64,000 nucleotides of DNA from Mycobacterium sp. GA-0227b. Lineage in GTDB: Bacteria > Actinomycetota > Actinomycetes > Mycobacteriales > Mycobacteriaceae. A program made the position numbers and the translations under genes. How positions within the stretch are numbered: the first letter of the stretch is position 1; each line of letters opens with the position of its first letter. Under the pieces are notes generated by a model. The model did not search any database, had not been told where the DNA came from, and saw only the letters and a list, made by a program, of their open reading frames with translations. Positions 43,003 to 52,305 of the stretch are shown here, piece by piece. The stretch spans positions 186,001-250,000 of the forward strand of contig NZ_LQIK01000001.1 in NCBI RefSeq assembly GCF_001499855.1. The letters run 5' to 3'.

Positions 43003-44388
43003 ATGACAAGCCAGACAGCGTCCGTCGATGCGCCTACTGTGCTGAACGAGCTACGAGGGGTGTTCAGCAGCGGGCGCACCCGCGGATTGTCGTGGCGCCT
43101 CGAGCAGCTGCGCGGAATCGAGCGGCTGTGTGACGAACGGGAATCCGAGATCGCTGCAGCGCTCGCCGACGATCTGGGCCGGGGGCCGGTCGAGGCGTGG
43201 CTCGGCGACGTCGCATCGACCAAGGCCGAGGCGGTCTATGCGCGCAAGCACCTGAAAAGGTGGATGCGCCGCCGTCGGGTTTCGCTGCCGCTGAACCAGC
43301 TGCCGGGACGAGGGTGGGTGCAATACGACCCGCTCGGTGTGGTGCTGGTGATCGGGCCGTGGAACTACCCGCTATACCTGAGCCTGGCACCGCTCGTGGC
43401 GGCGGTGGCGGCCGGAAACTGTGCCGTGGTCAAGCCGTCCGAACTCGCGCCGGCGACCTCAGCTCTGCTGGCGCGGCTGATTCCGGAGTATCTGGACCCA
43501 GCGGCGGTGCGGGTCGTCGAAGGCGACGCAGCGGTCACGCAGGCGCTGCTGGCGCAGGGTTTCGACCACGCCTTGTTCACCGGCGGCACCGAGGTCGGCA
43601 AGAAAATCATGGCCGCCGCCGCCCCGACGTTGACGCCGGTCACGCTCGAACTCGGGGGCAAGAGTCCGGTCATCGTCGCCGCCGACGCCGACATCGACGT
43701 GGCCGCGCGGCGCATCGCATGGGTGAAGCTGCTCAACTCCGGCCAGACCTGCATCGCTCCCGACTATGTGCTTGCCGAAAAGTCGATCGCCGATGACCTC
43801 GTCAACAAGATCGTCGCGAACGTGCGTGAATTCCGTTCCGCCGAAGGTGATCCCTCGATGCAGATCGTCAATGCGCGCCAGTTCGATCGTCTCGTATCCC
43901 TGATCAGCGCCACCGACGGCAAGGTCGTCACTGGCGGCGGCTCGGACAGCTCCGCGTTGCGCATCGAACCCACCGTGGTCGTCGATCCGTCGCCGACCGA
44001 CCCGGTAATGGCCGATGAGATTTTCGGGCCGATCCTGCCCGTGCTGACCGTCGATTCGCTCGATTCCGCGGCGGATCTCGTCAACAGCAAGCCAAAACCA
44101 CTAGCGCTGTATCTATTTACTCAGTCGCGCCTGGTGGCGAAGGCACTGATCGACCGGATCCCGTCGGGTGGTGCGGTCGTCAACCACGTCGCGATGCACT
44201 GCATGGTGCCGCAGCTGCCGTTCGGTGGCGTCGGCGCCAGCGGAATGGGCGCCTACCACGGTCGCTGGGGGTTCGAGGCGATGAGCCATCGGCGGGCCGT
44301 CCTCGCCAAGCGGGCGCGACCCGACCTGCGTGTGGTGTATCCGCCGTACACCGAGAAGGCCGTCAACGTCATGCGAACGATCTTCTGA
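43003..44388 (+). CDS. Aldehyde dehydrogenase (fatty aldehyde type)
   Basis: A 461-residue enzyme of the class 3, fatty-aldehyde-like branch. IGPWNYPLYL near residue 115, LELGGKSPV (Glu) near 210, NSGQTCIAPDYVL (Cys) near 245 and DEIFGPILPV near 330. The hydrophobic C-terminal end seen in membrane-bound fatty aldehyde dehydrogenases is short. It starts 1 nt after the SDR stop and should produce the acid used by the acyl-CoA synthetase. Confidence 0.93.
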   Translation: MTSQTASVDAPTVLNELRGVFSSGRTRGLSWRLEQLRGIERLCDERESEIAAALADDLGRGPVEAWLGDVASTKAEAVYARKHLKRWMRRRRVSLPLNQLPGRGWVQYDPLGVVLVIGPWNYPLYLSLAPLVAAVAAGNCAVVKPSELAPATSALLARLIPEYLDPAAVRVVEGDAAVTQALLAQGFDHALFTGGTEVGKKIMAAAAPTLTPVTLELGGKSPVIVAADADIDVAARRIAWVKLLNSGQTCIAPDYVLAEKSIADDLVNKIVANVREFRSAEGDPSMQIVNARQFDRLVSLISATDGKVVTGGGSDSSALRIEPTVVVDPSPTDPVMADEIFGPILPVLTVDSLDSAADLVNSKPKPLALYLFTQSRLVAKALIDRIPSGGAVVNHVAMHCMVPQLPFGGVGASGMGAYHGRWGFEAMSHRRAVLAKRARPDLRVVYPPYTEKAVNVMRTIF

Positions 44389-45815
44389 TGCATCGCCTTT
44401 CGAGCCTCGATGCGCAGTTCTTGGCCGCCGAGAGCGGCAATGCCGTTTCGCACTACTGCGGAATCGCGATCTATCAGACCGGCAACAAGCGACCAATCAC
44501 GGCCGCAACAATGCGGGAACGGTTCGCGAAGCGACTAGCCCATTGTCAGCCCCTGCGGTGGAAGGTCGTCACGGTGCCGCTCGGCCTCGACCGACCGGTA
44601 TTCGTCGACACCGAGGTCAATCTCGACGATCACATCTCCGAAACAACTCTCGAGGCGCCCGCCGACGACGAGGCGCTGGCCGGCGAGGTGGCGAAGATGC
44701 TCGCGGCACCGCTGGATCGGGACAAGCCGCTGTGGAATCTGCGGGTATTCCACGGACTAAGGGGCCGTACCGCGGTGGTCATGGCGTTGCACCACGCCGC
44801 GGCCGACGGCATCGCGGCAGCCGAGATATTCGCGACTCTGCTCGACCAGCCCGCCGACGCGGCCTCCGAAGACCATGACGTCGACACCGGCGCCCTTCCG
44901 AACCGTGCAGTGTTGGCGGCGCGCGGTATTGCGGCCTTGCCGGGCAGGCGAATCCGCGCCCTACGGTCTGCCCCCGGAACGCTCGCGCATCTGGATCAAG
45001 TTCCCGTCTTGCGGTCCCTGCCCGGCGCTCACACCCTGTCGCAGATCGCCAGGGGCGACCTCAGCGCCAAGCGGCTCGACGCACCCCGGACGCGGTTCAA
45101 CGCAAAGCTGTCAGCGGAGCGCTCGGTGTCGTTCGGCACCGTCTCGTTGACCGACGTCAAGGCGATCAAGGACAGGCTGGGCGTGACCGTCAACGACATC
45201 GTCATCGCCCTGTGCGCCGGGGCCCTGCGTCGCCGGATGACCGCGACGGGCGATCTGCCGGCAGACCCGCTCGTCGCCTACATCCCCGTATCAACCAGGC
45301 TGCCGGACGCCAAAGACCGCTACGGCAATGCGATCTCCTCGATCATCGCACCGATCCCGACCCACCTGGCCTCGGCCCGCGAACGACTCACGTTCACCCA
45401 CGAAACGTTGGAACGCGGGAAGCAGCGAGCACGCAAGGCGCCGCCGACGCTGATGAGCGACATCAACGAGCCGATCCCGGTGCCGATGTTCGGCATGGCC
45501 GCCAGGGGGCTGATGGAACTGGTGTCGTCGCGGTTCGTGCGGCCACCGGTGAACCTGATCATCTCGAATGTGGCGGGTTCACCGGTGGAGCTGACCTGCT
45601 ACGGCGCACCACTGGTGGCGCACTACCCGACGAGCCTCGTGTTCCACGGTTTCACCCTCAACATCACGGTCATCAGCTACCAGGACGGGCTCGATATCGG
45701 GATCGTCGGCGACGCCCAAACATTGCCTGACGCATGGGAATTGATGGACGACATTCGTCTTGAGTTGGCCGAGCTGTCCGAACTAGTCACCGCAGAAGGG
45801 AGTCGCGACCTATGA
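44388..45815 (+). CDS. WS/DGAT wax ester synthase/diacylglycerol acyltransferase
   Basis: Transfers acyl groups from acyl-CoA to alcohols or diacylglycerol for storage lipid. The 475-residue protein has the catalytic HHAAADG near residue 133, the opening LSSLDAQFLAAES, the PLWNLRVFHGL segment, and the C-terminal NLIISNVAGSP typical of the family. Its ATG overlaps the aldehyde dehydrogenase stop (TGATG). With the PlsB-like gene in the same operon it points to channelling of catabolised carbon into triacylglycerol or wax. Confidence 0.94.
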   Translation: MHRLSSLDAQFLAAESGNAVSHYCGIAIYQTGNKRPITAATMRERFAKRLAHCQPLRWKVVTVPLGLDRPVFVDTEVNLDDHISETTLEAPADDEALAGEVAKMLAAPLDRDKPLWNLRVFHGLRGRTAVVMALHHAAADGIAAAEIFATLLDQPADAASEDHDVDTGALPNRAVLAARGIAALPGRRIRALRSAPGTLAHLDQVPVLRSLPGAHTLSQIARGDLSAKRLDAPRTRFNAKLSAERSVSFGTVSLTDVKAIKDRLGVTVNDIVIALCAGALRRRMTATGDLPADPLVAYIPVSTRLPDAKDRYGNAISSIIAPIPTHLASARERLTFTHETLERGKQRARKAPPTLMSDINEPIPVPMFGMAARGLMELVSSRFVRPPVNLIISNVAGSPVELTCYGAPLVAHYPTSLVFHGFTLNITVISYQDGLDIGIVGDAQTLPDAWELMDDIRLELAELSELVTAEGSRDL

Positions 45816-46816
45816 CTTCGACTCGAGTAGCACCGACTGTGCAATCCGCCGCGAAGGTGCACGAGTTCACCACCGACCTGGTCGTGCGCCGCCGGCATGC
45901 GGCCGCTGACGGTGTCGTAGCGCTGGACTTGGCGGACCCGGAGGGCGGTGATCTGCCGGGTTGGGAGCCAGGGGCCCACATCGACTTGCTGCTCGAGGAG
46001 GGGCTGGTTCGCCAATACTCCCTGTGCGGCGACCCGCGCGATGCCACAACCTGGCGCGTCGGCGTCCTGCTCGACCCCCAGAGCCGCGGCGGCTCGCGCC
46101 ACGTTCACGACAACCTCGTCGAAAGCACGGCGGTGCGAGTCCGGGGGCCGCGCAACCATTTTGCGCTCGTCGACTCGCCTCGATACCTGTTCATCGCCGG
46201 CGGGATCGGCATCACTCCGATCATCCCGATGATCGACACCGCGCAGCAGGCAGGCAGCGAGTGGACATTGATCTACCTCGGACGACGACGGACCACCATG
46301 GCGTTCGCCCAGCCGCTGGTCGACACGTACGGGGACCGCGTCACGCTGTGGCCGCATGACGAGAGAGGACAGTTCGACCTCAACGCCGCGCTCAGCGAGC
46401 CAGCGGACCAGACACTGGTGTATTGCTGCGGACCCGAACAACTCCTTTCCGCGGCCGAGGAACACTGCCGGCACTGGCCAGAGGGCAGCCTGCACATCGA
46501 GCGTTTCGCGGCGAAGGTGCCAGTCGCCGAGCCCGGGGTCGAGGCCTTGGAAACCTTTCAGGTGGTGTGCCAGCGCTCCGGTGTGGCCGTCGAAGTGTCC
46601 GAGGACATCTCGATTCTCGAAGCGTTGGAGGAGGCCGACATACCGATCATGTCGTCGTGCCTGGAAGGAATCTGCGGGACCTGCGAGGCGACCGTCGTGG
46701 AGGGCAAGCCGGATCATCGGGACTCCATGCTGACCGATGCTGAACGCGCCTCTGGCAACAAGATTCTCACGTGCGTATCCCGTTCCTGCAGCGAGAAGTT
46801 GGTGTTGGACCTATGA
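45812..46816 (+). CDS. Oxygenase reductase (FMN/2Fe-2S, phthalate dioxygenase reductase type)
   Basis: Passes electrons from NAD(P)H to the Rieske oxygenase. The 334-residue protein has a flavin-binding domain (VRQYSLCGDP near residue 68), NAD-binding domain (GGIGITPIIPM near 130) and C-terminal plant-type ferredoxin with the cluster cysteines in SCLEGICGTCEATV near 280 and ILTCVSRS. ATGA overlap at both ends of the gene. Confidence 0.94.
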   Translation: MTSTRVAPTVQSAAKVHEFTTDLVVRRRHAAADGVVALDLADPEGGDLPGWEPGAHIDLLLEEGLVRQYSLCGDPRDATTWRVGVLLDPQSRGGSRHVHDNLVESTAVRVRGPRNHFALVDSPRYLFIAGGIGITPIIPMIDTAQQAGSEWTLIYLGRRRTTMAFAQPLVDTYGDRVTLWPHDERGQFDLNAALSEPADQTLVYCCGPEQLLSAAEEHCRHWPEGSLHIERFAAKVPVAEPGVEALETFQVVCQRSGVAVEVSEDISILEALEEADIPIMSSCLEGICGTCEATVVEGKPDHRDSMLTDAERASGNKILTCVSRSCSEKLVLDL

Positions 46817-47871
46817 CCGCGAACTATCCCACGAAGTGCTGGTATGTGGCCGCCACGTCCGCCGAGCTGGTCGACACTCCACTGGCCCGAAGGTTGCTCG
46901 GCCGAGATGTCGTGCTGTGGCGGCCGTCAGGCGGCCCGGCCGTCGCATTCGACGACCGCTGCGCCCACCGTGGCTTCCCGCTGTCCGACGGCCATGTCGA
47001 CAACGACCGGCTGGTCTGCGGATACCACGGTTGCGCCTACCTGGCAGACGGGTCCTGCGTACACGTTCCGACACAATCCGCTGTTCCGGCGGGGATGGGT
47101 GTGCGCGCGTTCCCCATATTGGAAGAGCCGCCGTTCATTTGGATCTGGCTGGGGCCGCCCGCTGCCGCCGCCGGAAGTCGCCCACCGCGTACTCCGTGGC
47201 TGCACGATCCGGGATGGTCCACGTTCACCGATACCTGGCATGTCCGGGCCAACTACCTGATGGTGCACGAACACTATCTCGACTTCTCCTATGCCCCAGT
47301 GGTGTACCGCGAGGACCTGCCGCCGGGAACGGAACAGATTCCGGCGTTCAACGATATCGAAGTGACCGAGACGACCGTCTCCTACACGCGGTCCCTGCCG
47401 CAGGCCCCACTCGCGGCCTGGGAGGCCGAGGCCACCGGGTTGGATCCCGCGGGGTTGTATGCGCGGCGGGAAAGCGGGAGGTTCGCCTCCCCCGCAATGC
47501 ATGTTCAGAGGTGGGAGTTGGAGGCAAACGGCACGACGTACGCGAACGTCCGCACTCATGCGATCACGCCCGAAAGCGACACAGAAACGCATGTTTTCAT
47601 GTTCGCGTCGTACAACTACGCCCCGAACGACGAGTCAGCGGCCGCGACGCTGCAGTCGTTCGTCGGCCGACTCGTCGATCGTGACACGGCCATCCTGGAA
47701 CGAGTCGCCGCGCATACCGGCTACGACCGCTGGCGGTCCGGTGTGGAGTTCCAGGCCGACGCCGCGGCATTGCGCGCGAGACGCATCGTCGCGGTCATGC
47801 TCGCCAAGGAAGCCGGCCGCTCGGCGCTTCGCCCCGGCTGGTCACCCGTGAGAACCGCTACCACCAACTGA
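46813..47871 (+). CDS. Rieske non-haem iron oxygenase (vanillate demethylase-like)
   Basis: A 352-residue terminal oxygenase. Rieske ligands CAHRGFPLSDG and CGYHGCAY near residues 49-72; mononuclear iron ligands in NYLMVHEHYLDFSYAP near 155. The layout is that of single-component VanA-like demethylases, paired here with its reductase. It may demethylate or hydroxylate the cargo pathway substrate. Confidence 0.94.
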   Translation: MTANYPTKCWYVAATSAELVDTPLARRLLGRDVVLWRPSGGPAVAFDDRCAHRGFPLSDGHVDNDRLVCGYHGCAYLADGSCVHVPTQSAVPAGMGVRAFPILEEPPFIWIWLGPPAAAAGSRPPRTPWLHDPGWSTFTDTWHVRANYLMVHEHYLDFSYAPVVYREDLPPGTEQIPAFNDIEVTETTVSYTRSLPQAPLAAWEAEATGLDPAGLYARRESGRFASPAMHVQRWELEANGTTYANVRTHAITPESDTETHVFMFASYNYAPNDESAAATLQSFVGRLVDRDTAILERVAAHTGYDRWRSGVEFQADAAALRARRIVAVMLAKEAGRSALRPGWSPVRTATTN

Positions 47872-47901
47872 GTCTGACGTTCCACCTGAAAGGAGTCCGA
47901 A

Positions 47902-49149
47902 ATGACCACCCAGCCAGTTTTTGCCGATGTCGACTTGTCCGAAGTTGACCTCACCGACCTGTCGTACTTTGAGGACGGCCCGCCCTACGAACTTTTCGCG
48001 CGCATGCGCTCGGAGGCCAGCCCGCACTGGAACGCGCTCTCCGGCGACGAGCCGGGGTTCTGGTCGTTCACCAAGGCCGCCGACATCGCGACCATTAGCC
48101 GCAATCCCGCCATATTCTCCTCCGCCCGTGGCGGCGTGTTCGCGAAAAGGCAAGGCGCGGTGCCACCCGAGGCGCTGGCGGAGGTCATCCTCGGCATGGA
48201 TCCACCCCGCCATACGAAACACCGCAACATCGTCCAGGCCGTCTTCACGCCCAAGTTGATCCGTCAGAAGGAGGAGAACGTTCGCGCCATCGTCACCGCC
48301 CTCATCGACGACGTGATCGAAAGGGGCGAGTGCGATTTCGTCGACGACATCACCGTCGAACTGCCGCTGCGGATCATCGCCGACATGCTCGGCGTACCAC
48401 AGGACGACCGTCGGCAGTTGTTCGAATGGACGAACATGCTGTCTCGGGCCGCGGCGACCACCGACCCGCAGGTGGGTCTTGGAGCGCTCGTCGAAATCGG
48501 CGGATATATGACTGGACTCATCGCCGAACGGAAGGCGAATCCCGCTGACGACCTGGTATCCCGGATGCTCGCGGCCGAGGTCGACGGCGAACGCCTCACC
48601 GATCAGGAGGTGACCTTCTTCTTCGCCATCTTGATGTTCGCCGGCAACGACACCACACGTAACACCGCATCTGGCGGCATGCGCGCGCTGATTGAGCACG
48701 ACAGCGAGCGCCAGAAGCTGATCGGCAATCCGGACGGAATTCCGAACGCCGTCGAGGAGATGCTGCGATGGGTGACTCCGGTCATCTACTTCACCCGTAC
48801 CGCCCAAGAGGACACCGAAGTCGGCGGACACCCGATCCGCGAAGGCGAACGCGTCGCAATGTGGTACCCGGCCGGGTCGCGTGACCCGGAAGTAGTCGAC
48901 GACCCGGAGCGGTTCGACGTGTCGCGGGAGAAGCCCCCCCATCAGGCCTTCGGCGGCGGCGGAGCGCATTTCTGCCTGGGCAACGGGCTGGCCCGGCTCG
49001 AGCTGCGGGTGTTGTTCGAAGAGCTGATGCACCGCACGCCCGACATGCAATTCGCCGGACCGATCACGCGCTTGACGTCGAACTTCTCCAACGAGCTGAC
49101 GTCAATGCCGGTCACGTTCACACCGGGCAAGCGCGAGCAGAGCGCGTGA
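47902..49149 (+). CDS. Cytochrome P450
   Basis: A 415-residue soluble bacterial P450. Oxygen-binding I-helix FAGNDTTRNT near residue 250, ExxR in VEEMLRWV near 288 and haem cysteine in FGGGGAHFCLGNGLAR near 355. All key residues present. AAAGGAG precedes the ATG. It resembles the mycobacterial CYP families acting on steroids, terpenes or fatty acids. No ferredoxin gene is adjacent. Confidence 0.95.
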   Translation: MTTQPVFADVDLSEVDLTDLSYFEDGPPYELFARMRSEASPHWNALSGDEPGFWSFTKAADIATISRNPAIFSSARGGVFAKRQGAVPPEALAEVILGMDPPRHTKHRNIVQAVFTPKLIRQKEENVRAIVTALIDDVIERGECDFVDDITVELPLRIIADMLGVPQDDRRQLFEWTNMLSRAAATTDPQVGLGALVEIGGYMTGLIAERKANPADDLVSRMLAAEVDGERLTDQEVTFFFAILMFAGNDTTRNTASGGMRALIEHDSERQKLIGNPDGIPNAVEEMLRWVTPVIYFTRTAQEDTEVGGHPIREGERVAMWYPAGSRDPEVVDDPERFDVSREKPPHQAFGGGGAHFCLGNGLARLELRVLFEELMHRTPDMQFAGPITRLTSNFSNELTSMPVTFTPGKREQSA

Positions 49150-49922
49150 CGAGTTCGTTCGCATGGGAAGGGGACGAGCACGCAAGCCTGCTGACACTCA
49201 GCGACATTCGAACCCTCGGCGGTCTCCGCGACGCTGCGTCCCGCGTCGCGGCAATCGCCGACATCCTGGCCGAACGTCGCGATCCGCGTGGTGTCTTCCC
49301 GCTGATCTATCGCATCGGTCTCGAAGCCGTCGCGGCGGCTGTGGAGGACGGTCGGTTTCGTGACCCGGACTGGGTGCAAACCTTCGACGTCGCCTTCGCC
49401 GGCCGATATCTGGACAACCTGCATCGTCACCTGTGCCAGGCCAGGACGACACCGCCTTGGGCGGCAGCGAACCGCCACGTCGACACCGACCCGGCGGCCA
49501 TCGCGGGAGCAGTGGCCGCCGCGCTCAACGCCCACCTGATCAGCGACCTGCCCGAGGCGCTGCACGCATCGAGTGTCCGTGCCCGCCATGTCTTCGACTA
49601 CCAAACACTGAGCCGCCTGATCTGGCAAACGGCGCCCGCCGCAATCGCCGAGATCGAAAGGCGGTATGGGACCGACCTTTCGCCGCTCTACTACGCGCCG
49701 CCACTGACATGGCTGGACACCGCCCTGCCTGGCGGGGTTCCGGACAGCCAAGAGCGGTTGTTCCACAGCATCACCGGCCTCGCATTCGCCCAAGGCCTGG
49801 CCCTGGCTAATCCGCTGGCGCGGCCGCTGATTCGCGCCCAGATAGCGGCCGGATCGCAGACGCTGATCGTGGCGGTCGATCAACTGACACGAAAGTTGCG
49901 CCCACGGAGTGTTCGGGCGTGA
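49146..49922 (+). CDS. DUF5995 family protein
   Basis: A 258-residue helical protein. WVQTFDVAFAGRYLDNL, ALNAHLISDLPEAL and the C-terminal RPLIRAQIAAGSQTLIVAVDQL fit the DUF5995 family, found in mycobacteria beside lipid genes. The GTG start overlaps the P450 stop and its end overlaps the PlsB-like gene. Function unknown; the conserved histidines suggest a metal- or haem-linked role, which is speculative. Confidence 0.7.
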   Translation: MTSSFAWEGDEHASLLTLSDIRTLGGLRDAASRVAAIADILAERRDPRGVFPLIYRIGLEAVAAAVEDGRFRDPDWVQTFDVAFAGRYLDNLHRHLCQARTTPPWAAANRHVDTDPAAIAGAVAAALNAHLISDLPEALHASSVRARHVFDYQTLSRLIWQTAPAAIAEIERRYGTDLSPLYYAPPLTWLDTALPGGVPDSQERLFHSITGLAFAQGLALANPLARPLIRAQIAAGSQTLIVAVDQLTRKLRPRSVRA

Positions 49923-51703
49923 TGGATCGATCCAGGACCAGGTCGCCGGAGGTCGCTGCGCTGCTGGCCGATGCCCGATTCGACGCCGCGCTGCAGTTGC
50001 TGGCTGAAGAGCTCGACCGCGATCCGCACGAGGTTCGCAGAGAGGCGGCCGGCTACCTGCAAGAGTTGTCGTCCAGACACGACCCCGCAGTTGGGGCCGC
50101 ATGGAATCGCTTCGGCCGCTGGCTGTTACGGGCCTACGATTTGATGGTCGATGAAGCCGAGCTCGCGGGCCTGCGCGCGCTCGACGCGCATCACTCCTTG
50201 ATCTTCCTTCCGTCGCACCGCTCGTATTTGGACGCGTGGATTCTGCCGCGGGCGTTGTCGACGTGCGGACTGTCTCCAGCGTTCGGATTCATCGGGGCGA
50301 ACCTCAACTTCTTCCCGTTCGGAACCCTGGCCCGCCGCGCGGGCCACATCATGGTCCGCCGCAATACCAAGGACTCACCGCTCTACCGATTGGCCCTGCG
50401 CTCGTACATCGGCCAACTCGTGCATCATCATCAGAACCTGGCCTGGGCCATCGAAGGCGGCAGAACCCGGACAGGAAAATTGCGTCCCCCGATGTTCGGC
50501 ATCCTGCGATACGTTCTCGACGCGGTCCACGCGGTCGATGGGCCGGAGGTGTTCGTCATCCCAGTGTCGCTCGACTACGACCAACTCCACGAGGTGCCGA
50601 TGATGACCGCCGAACTAGGCGGCGGCGCAAAGTCTCCGGAGAATGCGCGCTGGCTCATCGGCTTTGCCCGTCAGCAGGGTCGGCACCTCGGAAACGCGTA
50701 CGTGAACTTTGGCGAGCCAATACCCGTGCGGAAACAAACCGCGGCGCTGCGCGTTCAAGGCGCCGACCGCATCATCGAACGCGTTGCGGTGCAGGTGTGC
50801 CACCACATCAACCGGGCCACCCCGGTGACTGCGACCGCGTTGGTGTGCTTGGCGCTGCTGCCCGCCGACCGGGCGATGACGCTGCCCGAAATACAACAGG
50901 GCGTGCGACCGCTGGTTACCTACATAACCCGTCGCGGATGGCACATGGCGGGTCGCACCGACTTGAGTGACCCCCGCGCGCTGACACGGACCTTGGGCGA
51001 GCTGGAAGACTCGGGCGTGGTCGAGGCGTACGACGGTGGCACAGACACCGTATGGCGCATCCGTCCAGCGCAACATCTGGTCGCTGCGTTCTACCGAAAT
51101 ACCGCCATCCACATCCTCGTTGACCGCGCGATCGGTGAGGTCGCCCTTGTGGCGGCCGCCGAAAGCGACGCCCCACCGCGCCGCACCGCCCGCAACGAGG
51201 CGCTGCGGCTTCGCGACTTACTCAAGTTCGACTTCTTCTTTTCGCCACGCGAGACGTTCGACGCCGAGATGCGTACCGAGCTTGCGCTATTGGAGAATGC
51301 CGAAGGCGGCTTGGCAGAACCCGCCGACGCGTTGCGGTTGCTGCGTCACGCCGATCTCCACCTGGCGCCGCTGGTACTGCGGCCGATTCTCGACGCCTAT
51401 CACGTGGTCGCCATTCGGCTCACGCAGTGGAGCGGACCAGAGTTCGACGAGAAGGCGTTCCTGCGTGGATGTCTCGGAGTCGGCAGGCAGTGGGAGTTGC
51501 AGGGCCGGCTGGGCAATGCGGAGTCGGTGTCACTGGAATTGTTCAAGACGGCACTGCAGCTTGCCCGGCACCGTGGACTGCTGAATCCGTCGACCCCGGA
51601 CGGCGCGGATAGACGCCAAGAGTTTGCAGAAGAGGTCGCCGACGCGCTGCGCCGCATCGAGGTGATCAGAGACTTAGCCAGACGGATCGAAGCCCCGCAG
51701 TGA
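49919..51703 (+). CDS. Glycerol-3-phosphate acyltransferase-like protein (PlsB family, short form)
   Basis: Acylates glycerol-3-phosphate or a related acceptor. The 594-residue protein keeps the acyltransferase motifs in order: LPSHRSYLDAWIL (HX4D) near residue 98, GANLNFFPFG, the phosphate-binding EGGRTRTGKLRPP near 180 and VIPVSLDYDQ near 213, FGEPIP near 265. It is much shorter than E. coli PlsB (about 800) but near the mycobacterial PlsB1 type. Last gene of the cargo operon; GTGA overlap with DUF5995. Confidence 0.88.
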   Translation: MMDRSRTRSPEVAALLADARFDAALQLLAEELDRDPHEVRREAAGYLQELSSRHDPAVGAAWNRFGRWLLRAYDLMVDEAELAGLRALDAHHSLIFLPSHRSYLDAWILPRALSTCGLSPAFGFIGANLNFFPFGTLARRAGHIMVRRNTKDSPLYRLALRSYIGQLVHHHQNLAWAIEGGRTRTGKLRPPMFGILRYVLDAVHAVDGPEVFVIPVSLDYDQLHEVPMMTAELGGGAKSPENARWLIGFARQQGRHLGNAYVNFGEPIPVRKQTAALRVQGADRIIERVAVQVCHHINRATPVTATALVCLALLPADRAMTLPEIQQGVRPLVTYITRRGWHMAGRTDLSDPRALTRTLGELEDSGVVEAYDGGTDTVWRIRPAQHLVAAFYRNTAIHILVDRAIGEVALVAAAESDAPPRRTARNEALRLRDLLKFDFFFSPRETFDAEMRTELALLENAEGGLAEPADALRLLRHADLHLAPLVLRPILDAYHVVAIRLTQWSGPEFDEKAFLRGCLGVGRQWELQGRLGNAESVSLELFKTALQLARHRGLLNPSTPDGADRRQEFAEEVADALRRIEVIRDLARRIEAPQ

Positions 51704-51743
51704 CAACAGTCTAAGCTAAGAGAGTCATTTCCTACCTGTAATT

Positions 51744-52019
51744 TCACGCTCCATCCCTACCTGCGTTGGGACGCAGCGCGTCATAAGCCGCGACCGCCTT
51801 ACAGCCCAGCTCTGTCGTCGCTATCGGCCGGGTCGACGTCCAACGTTCGAGCAGTGGTCCGCCGAAATCCTTTGTCAAATAGCGAATTTGTGAGTGTAAG
51901 GTGGAACGGTTGATGCCCAGGTGCTCCGCAGCCTCGCTAACCGACCTGTATTCCGTGACGCCTACGAAGTTCCTCAGGTGGATCAGTCCTGCTGGGCGAC
52001 TGAGGGTCTGATGGAGGAT
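51744..52019 (-). pseudogene. C-terminal fragment of a TniQ/LysR-type Tn7-like gene
   Basis: Residues NFVGVTEYRSVSEAAEHLGI, then STLHSQIRYLTKDFGGPLLER and TELGCKAVAAYDAL (given in parts) form the LysR-like helix-turn-helix tail seen on TniQ-type proteins of actinobacterial Tn7-like elements. Only about 90 residues remain. The fragment joins directly, out of frame, to the TnsA-like fragment at about 52018, so an internal deletion has removed everything between them. Confidence 0.55.
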
Positions 52020-52275
52020 CTGCGTACAGCAGCCGCGCCAATTCCAAACGAGACTCATAGATCACATGCGAACGTTCGGTCGACGACCAATAGGTGCCCG
52101 AATAGTGCTTTTGCCCGCGATGCCACCTGAATGTGCGCCACGGCATCGCCGCACTGAGCAGATCAGTGGTCGCGAGGCCCCAGTCGGTCGAATACTCGGC
52201 CAGGGTCTCCTTGCTACGGACGGAAACCGTCGCGTCGGCGGCCCGTCCACCACCGGACACGCCTAGACCTCTCAC
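52018..52275 (-). pseudogene. N-terminal fragment of a TnsA-like transposon endonuclease
   Basis: WRTFRWHRGQKHYSGTYWS then HVIYESRLELARLLYAD is the conserved N-terminal signature of actinobacterial TnsA-like endonucleases. The match stops after LLYAD and the rest of the nuclease fold with its acidic residues is missing. A GTG at 52275 can start it. It is the first gene inside the right tip, where tnsA lies in Tn7-like elements. Confidence 0.65.
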
Positions 52276-52305
52276 CTCACGGACACGATCCCGTGCAGGC
52301 TTGCG

